From the NCBI GenBank assembly GCA_016786845.1, contig JAEUVB010000020.1, positions 1-64,000 of the forward strand: a stretch of DNA of 64,000 bases, written 5' to 3'. The notes under the pieces are model-generated. The model had not been told where the DNA came from and did not search any database. It worked only from the letters and a program-made list of their open reading frames with translations. Source of the stretch: Chitinophagaceae bacterium. Its GTDB lineage: Bacteria > Bacteroidota > Bacteroidia > Chitinophagales > Chitinophagaceae. This document shows, piece by piece, positions 29,001-38,753 of this stretch. Within the stretch, counting starts at the first letter, position 1; each line of letters starts with the position of its first letter. Position numbers and translations under genes: made by a program.

Positions 29001-30593
29001 ATGGAAAATAGTACAAGAGCCAATAATGGCCTGACCTTTAAATTCATTAAGCATGATCTGCCTTCAGGCTTGGTTGTCTTCTTTATCGCATTGCCGCTGT
29101 GTCTGGGCATAGCAGTTGCATCCGGCGCTCCACCTTTTGCAGGAATCATCTGCGGGGTTATCGCAGGCCTGGTTGTAGGCTTTTTAAGTAAATCCCATGT
29201 GAGTGTATCCGGTCCTGCAGCCGGTCTTATTGCCATTTTATTGGCGGCCATTACGGATATTGGTTATCCTGCATTTTTATTGTCTGTTGTCATAGCAGGA
29301 GGCATACAGCTGCTTTTGGGTTTTATTAAGGCAGGAACCATTTCGAATTACTTTCCTTCAAGTGTTATTGAAGGAATGTTGGCGGCCATCGGAATCATCA
29401 TTATTAAAAAGGAGCTTCCCCATGCCATTGGATATGATAAAGCACATGAAGGTGATTTTTTTGCATTGGAAAAGGGAGCTGAAACCGGTTTTTTTACCGA
29501 ATTGATCAATGCTGTCAACTATGCCCATGCAGGTATCATTATGGTAACCTTGGTTTCGATCGCAATACTCATTGCATTCAATAAGATACCGGTGCTGAAG
29601 AAAATCAAAGCCGTTCCGGGTGCATTAATTGTAGTGGTCGTCGGAATCATCATCAATGAAATTTTTATCCGTACCGGCTCAAAATTTGCTATCTCCGAGG
29701 ATCATTTAGTGATCCTCCCAACACCGGGTAATTTTCAAGAGTTCCTTGGGCAGTTTTCCATGCCGGATTTCAGTGCTTTCCTACAGCCCAAGGTTTGGAT
29801 CGTCGGAGCTACCATTGCTGTCGTAGCGAGCATAGAAACCTTATTATGTCTGGAAGCCGGAGACAAAATGGATCCCTATAAAAGATATTCCAGTGCGAAC
29901 GCAGAGCTTAAAGCTCAGGGCATAGGTAATATTCTTTCCGGATTGATTGGCGGTTTACCCATGACATCGGTCATTGTGCGGACTTCAGCCAATGTGAATG
30001 CAGGATCAAAAACTAAATTATCGGCCATGATACACGGAACCCTTTTGATGGTTGCGGTTCTGCTTATCCCGGGTCTGTTGAATAAAATTCCGATGGCTTG
30101 CTTGGCTGCGATTTTGATTATGACCGGTTTACGCCTCGCCAATCCCAAAGTGTTCAAACATATGTGGCATGCCGGTAAATACCAGTTTATTCCCTTTTTG
30201 GCCACACTCATTGCGGTGGTCTTTACGGATCTTTTGAAAGGTGTGGGAATTGGTCTGGTAATCAGCATCATCTTTATCCTCAAAGGAAATATGAAGCTGG
30301 CTTACTTCTTTAAAAAGGAAGAACATCATGAAGGAGAAACGATATATATGGATCTTGCTCAGGAGGTTTCATTTTTGAATAAGGCAGCCATAAAACAAAC
30401 CTTAAGCCATCTGCCCGAAAATAGTCTGTTGGTAATCAATGCTGCCCAGACGGTATACATTGATTTTGATGTATTGGAATTGATCAAGGATTTCGTTCAA
30501 TATGGATCAAAAGAAAAAAACATAACCGTTACATTATTGAATTTTAAAGAATCATATGGTGTCGAGAGTTCGTCTCTCGTGCACTCAGATTAG
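29001..30593 (+). CDS. SulP-family anion transporter (probable bicarbonate)
   Basis: A 530-residue polytopic membrane protein. N-terminal DLPSGLVVFFIALPLCLGIA and SVSGPAAGLIAIL are SulP hallmarks; some 11-12 membrane spans follow, and a short STAS-like domain occupies the last 80 residues (VSFLNKAAIKQTLSHLPENS, VYIDFDVLELI). SulP proteins move sulfate, bicarbonate or other anions. Here the next gene, 45 bases on, is a carbonic anhydrase, and DabA and DabB follow, so bicarbonate is the likely substrate. Confidence 0.88.
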   Translation: MENSTRANNGLTFKFIKHDLPSGLVVFFIALPLCLGIAVASGAPPFAGIICGVIAGLVVGFLSKSHVSVSGPAAGLIAILLAAITDIGYPAFLLSVVIAGGIQLLLGFIKAGTISNYFPSSVIEGMLAAIGIIIIKKELPHAIGYDKAHEGDFFALEKGAETGFFTELINAVNYAHAGIIMVTLVSIAILIAFNKIPVLKKIKAVPGALIVVVVGIIINEIFIRTGSKFAISEDHLVILPTPGNFQEFLGQFSMPDFSAFLQPKVWIVGATIAVVASIETLLCLEAGDKMDPYKRYSSANAELKAQGIGNILSGLIGGLPMTSVIVRTSANVNAGSKTKLSAMIHGTLLMVAVLLIPGLLNKIPMACLAAILIMTGLRLANPKVFKHMWHAGKYQFIPFLATLIAVVFTDLLKGVGIGLVISIIFILKGNMKLAYFFKKEEHHEGETIYMDLAQEVSFLNKAAIKQTLSHLPENSLLVINAAQTVYIDFDVLELIKDFVQYGSKEKNITVTLLNFKESYGVESSSLVHSD

Positions 30594-30638
30594 CCTGAAC
30601 TATGAAGGCTAATTTTAACTTAATAAAAAATATAAAAC

Positions 30639-31277
30639 ATGGAAAAAACATATCATAAGCTACTGGAGAATAACAAAGCATGGGCTACCCTGAAGTTAAA
30701 CAATGATCCGGATTATTTTGAAACGCTGGCAAAAGGACAAACGCCGGAATACCTGTGGATCGGATGCTCTGATAGCCGTGTGCCAGCTAATGAGATTACC
30801 GGTACGAGACCGGGCGAAATATTCGTTCACCGCAATATTGCCAATATGGTGGTTCATAGCGACATGAATATGTTGAGTGTTTTGTCTTATGCTGTAGAAG
30901 TATTAAAAGTAAAGCATGTCATCGTGTGCGGTCATTATGGTTGTGGTGGTGTGATAGCCGCCATGGGAAACAAACAATATGGTTTAATTGATAATTGGCT
31001 TAGGCATATTAAAGATGTATATCGATTTCATCATGTGGAATTGGATGCTATTGAAGATGAAACGGAGCGCGAACGAAGGTTTGTAGAAGTAAACGTCATT
31101 GAACAAGTTCATGACTTGGGGAAAACCTCCATTGTACAAAATGCCTGGAAACGTAACCAACCCTTACACATTCACGGGTGGGTATATGATATCCATGATG
31201 GGATCATTAATGATTTGGGTGTAACATTTACATGTACTAAGGACTTGCATAAAGTGTATCAATTGAAGGATATGTAG
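30639..31277 (+). CDS. can: Beta-class carbonic anhydrase
   Basis: A 212-residue cytoplasmic zinc enzyme that interconverts CO2 and bicarbonate. Zinc ligands C43, H99 and C102 (GCSDSRVPA and CGHYGCGG) and the catalytic D45-x-R47 pair are all present. The absence of a signal peptide makes it cytosolic. It lies between the SulP transporter and dabA. Confidence 0.96.
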   Translation: MEKTYHKLLENNKAWATLKLNNDPDYFETLAKGQTPEYLWIGCSDSRVPANEITGTRPGEIFVHRNIANMVVHSDMNMLSVLSYAVEVLKVKHVIVCGHYGCGGVIAAMGNKQYGLIDNWLRHIKDVYRFHHVELDAIEDETERERRFVEVNVIEQVHDLGKTSIVQNAWKRNQPLHIHGWVYDIHDGIINDLGVTFTCTKDLHKVYQLKDM

Positions 31278-31310
31278 ATTGATATTCATGATTAAACCAT
31301 AACTGTCGAA

Positions 31311-33842
31311 ATGACTGAAGCACGATTCGATCTCCAACATGTATTGGATGAATTAAAGCACTTATTGCCTTCTCAAACGCCTATCAAGGATTTTATCCAT
31401 CACAATTCTTTGCATGCTTATCAGCATTTGCCATTTTTTGAGGCCATCTTTAAAGCTTCTTCATTTGCAGGATATCAGGTTACATTACAACTCTCGGAAT
31501 TTCGTGAGCTTTATTACAGTGGGCGAATTCGTAAGGACGCTTTGCTAAAAGTGATTAAGAACCGCAAGGGAATCGCCGACCAGGATATATGGTTGCATCA
31601 TCTGTTGAATACAGACTATCCGTTGAATCGTGATCCTCTAATTGGACGCTTGAGAAGCCAATGGAAAAAAATTTATGCTATTGATTTGGATCATCATGTA
31701 CAACCGTTGCTTTTTCGGATATTATGTAGCTATCTCGATCAAGGTATTACAATTTGGCCATTTCCATTAAATGGACAGGGATTTATCGAAAGTGTTCGAA
31801 ATCTGGAATCAAGCAGTATGACCAGTCTTTTTAAGACTTCAAGAGGTCGTAACCTATTGGCCAATAAGGATATCACTGTTCAGGAGTTATTAAATATATT
31901 GGTAGGGGATGAACAATACTTTACCCAATATTTGTTTGATCAGCAATTTAGTCATCCCGGCTGGTCGGGCATAGTCAGTGCCATTGAACAGGCGCCGCAT
32001 ACTTTAATGGATAGCCGTGCGATTTCTTTGAACGAATTGATCTTGTTTGAACTGATCTTGGAAATAGATGCACTGGAAGATCAAATTGGAAGAAACTGGA
32101 AATCACTTGGATCTCATCATCTTCCGGCGCCCATCGATCTTTTTGCCGACCAGAAAAGTACAGAATGGATGGAAGTACTCAAACTATGGCAGGAAGCATT
32201 TGAATGGAGTTATTATGACGAGGTCCTTTCTGGAATTCGTCTGGCTCATAAACAGTCAAAACCGATCAATAAACACAAAAGCTTCCAGGCGATATTTTGT
32301 ATTGATGAAAGGGAGTGCTCGCTTCGACGACACATCGAACAGGAAGACCAATATTGTGAAACCTTAGGGATGCCAGGATTTTTCGGAGTTGAATTTTATT
32401 TTCAACCCGAGCACGGGAAATTTTACGATAAACTTTGCCCGGCCCCGGTAACCCCGGCCTATCTGATTAAAGAATCGGAGGTGAAAGAAAAGCGTGGGCA
32501 TGAAATGCTGTATAAAAAGGAAACGAATAACCTCGTTTTTGGTTCGTTTGCTACACTGGTTTTAGGAATATGGTCCGGCTTAAAATTAGGTTTGACCTTA
32601 TTCCGACCGAAGATGAGTCCTGCGATTTCAGATGCCTATGCTCACATGGGCAGGACTTCTGTCTTATCCATTGAAAATTCCAATCCATCCCATCGTGAGA
32701 ATAATTTGCAAATTGGATTTACGGTCCTGGAAATGACAGATCGCGTAGAAGCCGTTCTGCGGAATATCGGTCTGATAGAACAATATGCACCATTAATTTA
32801 CTTTGTCGCTCATGGATCCAGTAGTGCGAATAATCCGCATCATGGCGCTCATGACTGTGGTGCATGCAGCGGACGGCCCGGTTCCGTGAATGCCCGCGTG
32901 ATGGCAACGATGGCGAATCACCCTGAGGTTAGAAAGTCATTAAAAGATCGGGGTATTTTTATTCCGGACTATACCCAATTTTTAGGAGGTTTGCATGATA
33001 CTGCGAGCGATCAGATCGAATTTTATGATGAAGTTATACTGACGCCTACAAACAGCATTGAACATCAAAAACACCTTGCCTCTTTTGATCGAGCACTCGA
33101 TATGAATGCCAAAGAAAGATCACGGCGATTTGCTTCCATCTCCACCAGAAAGAATATTCGATCGATTCGTCGATCGATTCTTAAGCGCTCCGTGTCTATG
33201 TTTGAGCCTAGGCCCGAGTTAGGGCATGGAACCAATACGCTTTGCATCGTTGGGCGTCGGGAAATGACCCAAGGTCTGTTTTTAGACCGAAGAGCATTTC
33301 TTAATTCCTATGATTATCGAACGGATCCTGATGGTCATTTGTTGGTCGGCGTGATGAGGCCACTCGGTCCGGTGTGCGGTGGAATCAATTTGGAATATTA
33401 TTTCTCAAGAGTAGATAATTATCGATTAGGCGCAGGCACAAAATTGCCGCATAATGTCATGGGTTTAATCGGTGTCGCTAATAGTTGCGATGGTGATCTG
33501 AGACCCGGATTGCCTTTGCAAATGATTGAAGTGCATGATCCCGTTCGTTTACTCATCATCGTTGAACACAGGCCGGAGGTTGTACTTAAAGCGATACAAT
33601 CTACTCCGGAAATGTATGAATGGTATATCAATGAATGGGTAAAGTTGGTCGTTCTACATCCGGAATCGAAGGATTACTATTATTTCGAAGGTGGACAGTT
33701 CAATGTTTATGAACCCCTGAACGTATCCATAGAAAAACTGGAGGATATGAATACCTTCCTTGAATCGGCTCCCGAAATGGAGACTAATTATATCGTGGAT
33801 GCCACAAAGGAACATTTGCCGGTGTCTATTTTAAACTCATAA
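31311..33842 (+). CDS. dabA: DabA, carbonic anhydrase-like subunit of inorganic-carbon pump (DUF2309)
   Basis: An 843-residue DUF2309 protein. The N-terminal PIKDFIHHNSLHAYQHLPFF is the family's opening motif. The zinc-site residues known for Halothiobacillus DabA (C351, D353, H524, C539) appear here as C330 and D332 in FCIDERECS, H501 in VAHGSSSANN and C516 in HDCGACSG, with the same spacings (2 and 15). With DabB it uses ion-motive force to drive one-way hydration of CO2 to bicarbonate at the inner face of the membrane. The dabB start follows two bases after its stop; this dabA-dabB order is opposite to that described in Halothiobacillus. Confidence 0.93.
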   Translation: MTEARFDLQHVLDELKHLLPSQTPIKDFIHHNSLHAYQHLPFFEAIFKASSFAGYQVTLQLSEFRELYYSGRIRKDALLKVIKNRKGIADQDIWLHHLLNTDYPLNRDPLIGRLRSQWKKIYAIDLDHHVQPLLFRILCSYLDQGITIWPFPLNGQGFIESVRNLESSSMTSLFKTSRGRNLLANKDITVQELLNILVGDEQYFTQYLFDQQFSHPGWSGIVSAIEQAPHTLMDSRAISLNELILFELILEIDALEDQIGRNWKSLGSHHLPAPIDLFADQKSTEWMEVLKLWQEAFEWSYYDEVLSGIRLAHKQSKPINKHKSFQAIFCIDERECSLRRHIEQEDQYCETLGMPGFFGVEFYFQPEHGKFYDKLCPAPVTPAYLIKESEVKEKRGHEMLYKKETNNLVFGSFATLVLGIWSGLKLGLTLFRPKMSPAISDAYAHMGRTSVLSIENSNPSHRENNLQIGFTVLEMTDRVEAVLRNIGLIEQYAPLIYFVAHGSSSANNPHHGAHDCGACSGRPGSVNARVMATMANHPEVRKSLKDRGIFIPDYTQFLGGLHDTASDQIEFYDEVILTPTNSIEHQKHLASFDRALDMNAKERSRRFASISTRKNIRSIRRSILKRSVSMFEPRPELGHGTNTLCIVGRREMTQGLFLDRRAFLNSYDYRTDPDGHLLVGVMRPLGPVCGGINLEYYFSRVDNYRLGAGTKLPHNVMGLIGVANSCDGDLRPGLPLQMIEVHDPVRLLIIVEHRPEVVLKAIQSTPEMYEWYINEWVKLVVLHPESKDYYYFEGGQFNVYEPLNVSIEKLEDMNTFLESAPEMETNYIVDATKEHLPVSILNS

Positions 33843-33844
33843 GC

Positions 33845-35719
33845 ATGATGAATCTGGTCTTACAATGTTTTATTTTATTACCCCTTGCCGCTTTCTTGTT
33901 AAGCTTTATGTTTCCTTCAAAACGGGAACAGCTTCTTAGCGGTTGGGTTTTAAGCACCTCTGCATTACATCTTTTAGGTCTATTATTATTCCTGATCCTA
34001 TGGATACTTGATGGCGCTCCATTATTGGATAAGCGACACATTACATTTTATCATACAGAAGATATTGAGATATTTATCGATTTGTATTTCGATCGTACCA
34101 CGGCTGTTTTCTCCTTCATCGGATCTATCATGATGTTATTGGTTTCTTTGTTCAGTAAAACCTATATTCATCGCGATCCCGGCTTTAAACGTTTCTTTGT
34201 CACTTTACTTTTTTTCTTTACGGGTTATAATCTGGTGGTATTTTCCGGAAATTTCGAGACCCTTTTTATTGGTTGGGAGATTTTAGGGGTATGTTCATTT
34301 TTATTGATTGCTTTTTATCGCGATCGGTATCTGCCGATAAAAAATGCATTGAAAGTAATTTCTATATACAGAATCGGTGACATCTGTCTCATGCTGGTCA
34401 TGTGGATGAGCCATCACTTGTGGCATGAAAATATTACTTTCATCACCTTAAATGATACGGCTCTTGTGGCCAATCATTTGTTGGAGCATCAAGGTTATGG
34501 AGTATTTATTGCTTTAATGATCTTTCTGGCGGCAGCAGCTAAGTCGGCTCAATTCCCTTTTTCATATTGGCTACCCCGTGCCATGGAGGGACCTACGAGT
34601 TCCAGTGCAATTTTTTACGGGGCATTGTCGGTTCACATTGGGGTATTTCTTTTGCTTCGAACATATCCCTATTGGGAAAGTTTGATGATTGTAAAGGTAA
34701 TCATTGTAACCATGGGGATATTAACCACACTGATTGCTTCGAATATCGCCAGTGTTCAATCTACTGTGAAAACACAAATAGCTTATGCATCCGTGGCTCA
34801 AATTGGTTTGATGTTTGTCGAAGTTGCTTTAGGGTTTCATTGGTTGGCTTTGATACATTTTTCAGGGAATGCCATGTTACGGACTTATCAACTGCTTATT
34901 TCGCCGTCCGTATTAAGTTACCGAATTCATGATATGATGTTTCATTTTAAACCCAAAGTCGAATCAAAGAAGAATGCATACTTCGCACGATTATATCATA
35001 CATTTTATATGTTGGGCATTCAGGAATGGAATATGGATCATTTTTTTAGTGTACTCTTATGGACTCCTGCTAAAAAAATTGGACGTTCTGTTTCCTTTTT
35101 GTCCACACGTTTCTTTATCATTCTTTTGTCGTTTATTTATCTTTCGGGATTGGTCTTGAATATTTACCGGGAATCTATATCCATCGACCTGATCGAATTT
35201 TTGCCATTCGTCTACTCAGTCATCGGTTTGCTGCTTTTACTGAAGGCTTTTTCTTTTCGAGGAAATGCCATCGCTTCCTGGCTTTCTGTGTTTTCTGCTC
35301 AACTGTTCATTACATTAGGTGTCGTCTTTCTGAATGAACATTTTGGCTTTACCGAAATCGGACTATTGCTAAGTGGTTCTATTGCTTCAGCTTTGATTGG
35401 TTATTTAACCCTTCGTAAGGTTTATCAAATCGATCAGGATATACAACTTAATCGTTTCCATGGGTATGTTTATGAAAAACCTATACTGGCTTTTATTTTT
35501 TTATTATGTTGCTTAGGGATGATCGGACTCCCATTTACGCCGAGTTTTGTGGGTATTGATTTGTTATTTAGCCATATTCATAAACACCAGGAATTGGTCA
35601 TCATATTTACTTCGATCAGTTTCTTATTCTTCGAAATTTCCGTTCTCCGAATTTACGCAAGAGTATTTCTAGGTCCGCATAAAAAGGAGTTTCATCCCAT
35701 TGCTTTCAAATCATCATAG
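33845..35719 (+). CDS. dabB: DabB, membrane subunit of inorganic-carbon pump (complex I/Mrp antiporter-like)
   Basis: A 624-residue membrane protein of the NuoL/MrpA proton-antiporter family with about 14-16 predicted spans. The Proton_antipo_M core is visible as AKSAQFPFSYWLPRAMEGPT followed by SSSAIFYGALSVHIGVFLLLR. Next to a DUF2309 gene such proteins are DabB, which supplies the cation-driven energy coupling for DabA. No other Nuo or Mrp genes are nearby, which argues against a complex I subunit. The operon ends at the bidirectional terminator just downstream. Confidence 0.9.
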   Translation: MMNLVLQCFILLPLAAFLLSFMFPSKREQLLSGWVLSTSALHLLGLLLFLILWILDGAPLLDKRHITFYHTEDIEIFIDLYFDRTTAVFSFIGSIMMLLVSLFSKTYIHRDPGFKRFFVTLLFFFTGYNLVVFSGNFETLFIGWEILGVCSFLLIAFYRDRYLPIKNALKVISIYRIGDICLMLVMWMSHHLWHENITFITLNDTALVANHLLEHQGYGVFIALMIFLAAAAKSAQFPFSYWLPRAMEGPTSSSAIFYGALSVHIGVFLLLRTYPYWESLMIVKVIIVTMGILTTLIASNIASVQSTVKTQIAYASVAQIGLMFVEVALGFHWLALIHFSGNAMLRTYQLLISPSVLSYRIHDMMFHFKPKVESKKNAYFARLYHTFYMLGIQEWNMDHFFSVLLWTPAKKIGRSVSFLSTRFFIILLSFIYLSGLVLNIYRESISIDLIEFLPFVYSVIGLLLLLKAFSFRGNAIASWLSVFSAQLFITLGVVFLNEHFGFTEIGLLLSGSIASALIGYLTLRKVYQIDQDIQLNRFHGYVYEKPILAFIFLLCCLGMIGLPFTPSFVGIDLLFSHIHKHQELVIIFTSISFLFFEISVLRIYARVFLGPHKKEFHPIAFKSS

Positions 35720-35723
35720 ATAC

Positions 35724-35757
35724 AAAAAAAAGACCGGCCATTCAGCCGGTCTTTTTT
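35724..35757. terminator. Bidirectional terminator between dabB and the DUF4476 gene
   Basis: Perfect 8-bp stem AGACCGGC / GCCGGTCT with loop CATTCA, flanked by an A-run on the left and a T-run on the right, so it can end transcripts from both convergent genes. Confidence 0.9.
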
Positions 35758-35773
35758 AAAGATATAAATTCCA

Positions 35774-36718
35774 TTATCTACCTTGAATGTAATTACTGAG
35801 TTCTGTTTTAGAGGATGAGAAACTGAACACGTTATTGACATTGAAGTAATTTCCCGGATCTGAACAATGTTCATATGCAAATTTTGCAAAATCCAACTTG
35901 CTTTCTTCGAAACTGAATGTCTTACACATATTTACAATTTGAGAGCTGGTCATACAATTTGAACTGATAATCTGCTTGGCCATGGTCAGACGGGTCTCGT
36001 CAAATCCTTCGTCGGCAATAGTCTTACGGGCATTTTCAAAATCACCCGGACTCATGGCATATCCCTGGCATCCTGTGCGGTTTCTGCCCGCACCAGGATT
36101 CCGATTTCCATTATCTTCGTATCCGTCGTGATAAGTGGTGGTGGTGGTAGTAGTCGTCATCTGGGTATTGACCAACGGATCATTGATATTCACATTCATA
36201 TTCAAACCACCGGCATTTACATTGACATTGGCTCCTCCTGTATTTCTTCCGGATCTGGTTTCTACCACCGTAGTTTGGCTGAATCCGGGACCGGATACGA
36301 TGACGTTAGGTTGTCCGAATCTGTATACCGGTACATTGGATGGACGTATCATATTTTGTTCGGCCGGCATGAAGGAATAAAATCTTAATACTTGTTTGCC
36401 GGATTTGTCTTTTTTGATTTTATAGGTCACATCCTGATGGACATTATTTGCATCTACAAGCATCAAATTATTTTTCGTAATTTCCTTTTGTGTCGGATCT
36501 TCAAAAATAATTTTACAATTGTAATAAGGCTGCGGCAATTCCTCCAGGCGAATATTGGTTTGTGCTACTTCATTCTGACGCTCACCATTTAAAATGAGGT
36601 AGAATTTGTATCCATCTTCAGAGAAAATGGTGAGATTGGATGTAGGCAGGAATTGAGCATATAAAGTTCCGGTAAGTAACAACAGGCTGGAAAGAAACAG
36701 GAATTTGATTGTTTTCAT
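35774..36718 (-). CDS. Secreted DUF4476-domain protein
   Basis: A 314-residue protein with a signal peptide (first 21 residues, cut after LYAQ). The C-terminal 90 residues (from about GDFENARKTI) are a DUF4476 domain with helical repeats such as FDETRLTMAKQIISSNCMTS and FEESKLDFAKFAYEHC. Before it are a PxPYYNCKIIFED region and a low-complexity linker with a run of ten threonines. DUF4476 is common in Bacteroidota but has no known activity. It is transcribed alone. Confidence 0.85.
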   Translation of the reverse strand: MKTIKFLFLSSLLLLTGTLYAQFLPTSNLTIFSEDGYKFYLILNGERQNEVAQTNIRLEELPQPYYNCKIIFEDPTQKEITKNNLMLVDANNVHQDVTYKIKKDKSGKQVLRFYSFMPAEQNMIRPSNVPVYRFGQPNVIVSGPGFSQTTVVETRSGRNTGGANVNVNAGGLNMNVNINDPLVNTQMTTTTTTTTYHDGYEDNGNRNPGAGRNRTGCQGYAMSPGDFENARKTIADEGFDETRLTMAKQIISSNCMTSSQIVNMCKTFSFEESKLDFAKFAYEHCSDPGNYFNVNNVFSFSSSKTELSNYIQGR

Positions 36719-36814
36719 GGTATTGAATATTTTAGTTTATAAAAATAGTCGGACAATTTCCGGAAACCAATAATTGCAGGGTGTGATAAAGTTATTTTAA
36801 CATTTGCAGATCCG

Positions 36815-38752
36815 TCAATTCCAATAATACCGAAAGCCAGCCTGCACCACTCTTCCCGGCATGATCCGACCAGCAATACTCATATAACGCTGGTTCAATA
36901 GATTGCTGATTTCCATCGTTACAGATATTTTATGATGTTTAAATGGAACCATATATGAGGTCAAAATGTTAGATGTTGAATAGGGTAATAGAAACCGACT
37001 TTCGTCCGTCGTAATAAATCGGTATCCGGTATAGGTTTGTACGAAACTGATATCTATCCGATTTATGCTGAGTCCAATATTTCCTTTCAACTGATAGCGA
37101 GGCACATAGGGTATTTGCTTTCCGATGGAGTAGTCATTCGGGATGGCAGATTTTTCTGTTGTAGATAAGGTATACGCATAATGCATACCTAAATGAAAAT
37201 ACTTCCGTGATTTTACAGGTTGACTTTGAACAACCTGTACATCAATATATTCCTCGTGTGGAACTTGTTTTTCCGGAGGGCTCAGTCTTAGACTATATTG
37301 AAAACTCGCTTCAATCCCGCGGCTCCATACCTCTTGTATATTGTGCGGCGTCAGTATCGCATTCCCATACCATGCAATCCAATTGTTCACTTTTCGATGA
37401 TAGATATCCATAGAAGACTGAAGCTGAAACTTAGGCCGGTTGATATTGACACTCATGCCACCTTCCAAATTCTTGCTTTGTTCCGGTTTGAGATTGAGAT
37501 TACCTCCGGGTTCATAATATAATTCATTGAGGGTTGGAATACGGTAGTTTCCGGAGATACCGGCATAGGCTTTAAAATATTTTAATAAACGTAACTTTAC
37601 TGTGAGCGAGGTCATGAGTGGAATCGAAAATCGATCGCTGAATTCTTTTCGGATTAACCCATGCAGGCTGATTCGTCGCAGTATGGGGTCTATGCCATAA
37701 GATAAACTAACACCGGCTTTATTAAGCCCGGCGTTCGTTCGATCCGTCAGGCGGGCATGAGAAGCGGTGAGGCGAAGTTGAGCCTGATGATTGTAACGCG
37801 GCTTATAACGTATCGTCAAATCGGCTGGCATATTGAGGACTTGAGCGTTGTAGTTTAATGGTATCAGTGAATCGATATATTGATATTGTTCGTAGATCAT
37901 TCCGGTGGTCAGGCGCGCTTCATAATTTCGATGGGGAGAATAACTCCAATTCAACAAGGCACGAACAGCCTCCTGATTTTCCGATTTTTTACTTTGAGCT
38001 TCAAAAATGGCCGGGGGGATCTCTCTGTTGAGTTTTTGCAGCCAAACATGCAATGAAACGGTATGATGCGTAAAGGGTTTGAAATACAAATCATTGAGCA
38101 GTCCATATTGCTTTGAACCTGCATGCAGCAGGGTTTGTACCGTATCTTCTTCGGGATTATAAAATGAATAACGATTTTGCCCGTTATGAAGGAAAATGCG
38201 GGTTTGGTTTAACCATCTTTGCGTACCAAGAGACAGCCTTAACACGGCACCCAGGTTGCCAATAGATTCATAACCTGCAGCACATTGAGCAGCAGTGATT
38301 TTTTGAAAAGAGGGTGCATCGTTTTTTAAAACAATGCCTCCTGCTACCGATTGTGTTTGACCATCACTGCCATATTCAATTCGGATTTGATCAAAAAAGG
38401 AAACCGGAATCTGGGAGAAATCAGAAATGCCTGTCATCGCATGATTGATGGGGATGCCCTGCCACAGCACTTGTGTTTGTGCCGCCGAACTTCCCCGGAT
38501 ACTGATGGTACTGAGTGATCCGGGACCGTAATTCCGAACGAACACATGACTGTGTAATTGCAATATTTTTTCAAGGGTCTGGCGGTTATGGTAGATCTTG
38601 CTTAGCGTATCGATGTATTCGGTATTGGCATCATCATTCAAAGCTTTTTGATCAACAACGGTCACGACTTTTAATAAATTACTTTGATGGTCCTGAGCGG
38701 TCAGCGGGACATAGTAGAGAATAAGGAGCCATATGTACAGACAGTATTTCAA
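36815..38752 (-). CDS. btuB: TonB-dependent outer-membrane receptor, BtuB-like (cobalamin)
   Basis: A 645-residue TonB-dependent receptor, close in size to BtuB. It has a signal peptide (cut near LTAQ), a possible TonB box near VVTVVD, a plug domain (about 50-160; ISIRGSSAAQTQVLWQGIPI, QIRIEYGSDGQTQSVAGGIV) and a 22-strand-type barrel including LNELYYEPGGNLNLKPEQS, a typical late-barrel motif. It ends in an aromatic residue pair. It is the last gene of a four-gene operon behind a cobalamin riboswitch, which is the main reason to assign B12 as substrate. It lies one base from the BtuG-like gene. Confidence 0.88.
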   Translation of the reverse strand: MKYCLYIWLLILYYVPLTAQDHQSNLLKVVTVVDQKALNDDANTEYIDTLSKIYHNRQTLEKILQLHSHVFVRNYGPGSLSTISIRGSSAAQTQVLWQGIPINHAMTGISDFSQIPVSFFDQIRIEYGSDGQTQSVAGGIVLKNDAPSFQKITAAQCAAGYESIGNLGAVLRLSLGTQRWLNQTRIFLHNGQNRYSFYNPEEDTVQTLLHAGSKQYGLLNDLYFKPFTHHTVSLHVWLQKLNREIPPAIFEAQSKKSENQEAVRALLNWSYSPHRNYEARLTTGMIYEQYQYIDSLIPLNYNAQVLNMPADLTIRYKPRYNHQAQLRLTASHARLTDRTNAGLNKAGVSLSYGIDPILRRISLHGLIRKEFSDRFSIPLMTSLTVKLRLLKYFKAYAGISGNYRIPTLNELYYEPGGNLNLKPEQSKNLEGGMSVNINRPKFQLQSSMDIYHRKVNNWIAWYGNAILTPHNIQEVWSRGIEASFQYSLRLSPPEKQVPHEEYIDVQVVQSQPVKSRKYFHLGMHYAYTLSTTEKSAIPNDYSIGKQIPYVPRYQLKGNIGLSINRIDISFVQTYTGYRFITTDESRFLLPYSTSNILTSYMVPFKHHKISVTMEISNLLNQRYMSIAGRIMPGRVVQAGFRYYWN

Positions 38753-38753
38753 A

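Noticed and set aside
33845..35719. Complex I subunit NuoL
   Set aside because: No other nuo genes are present and the gene directly follows dabA; the DabB assignment explains the context better.
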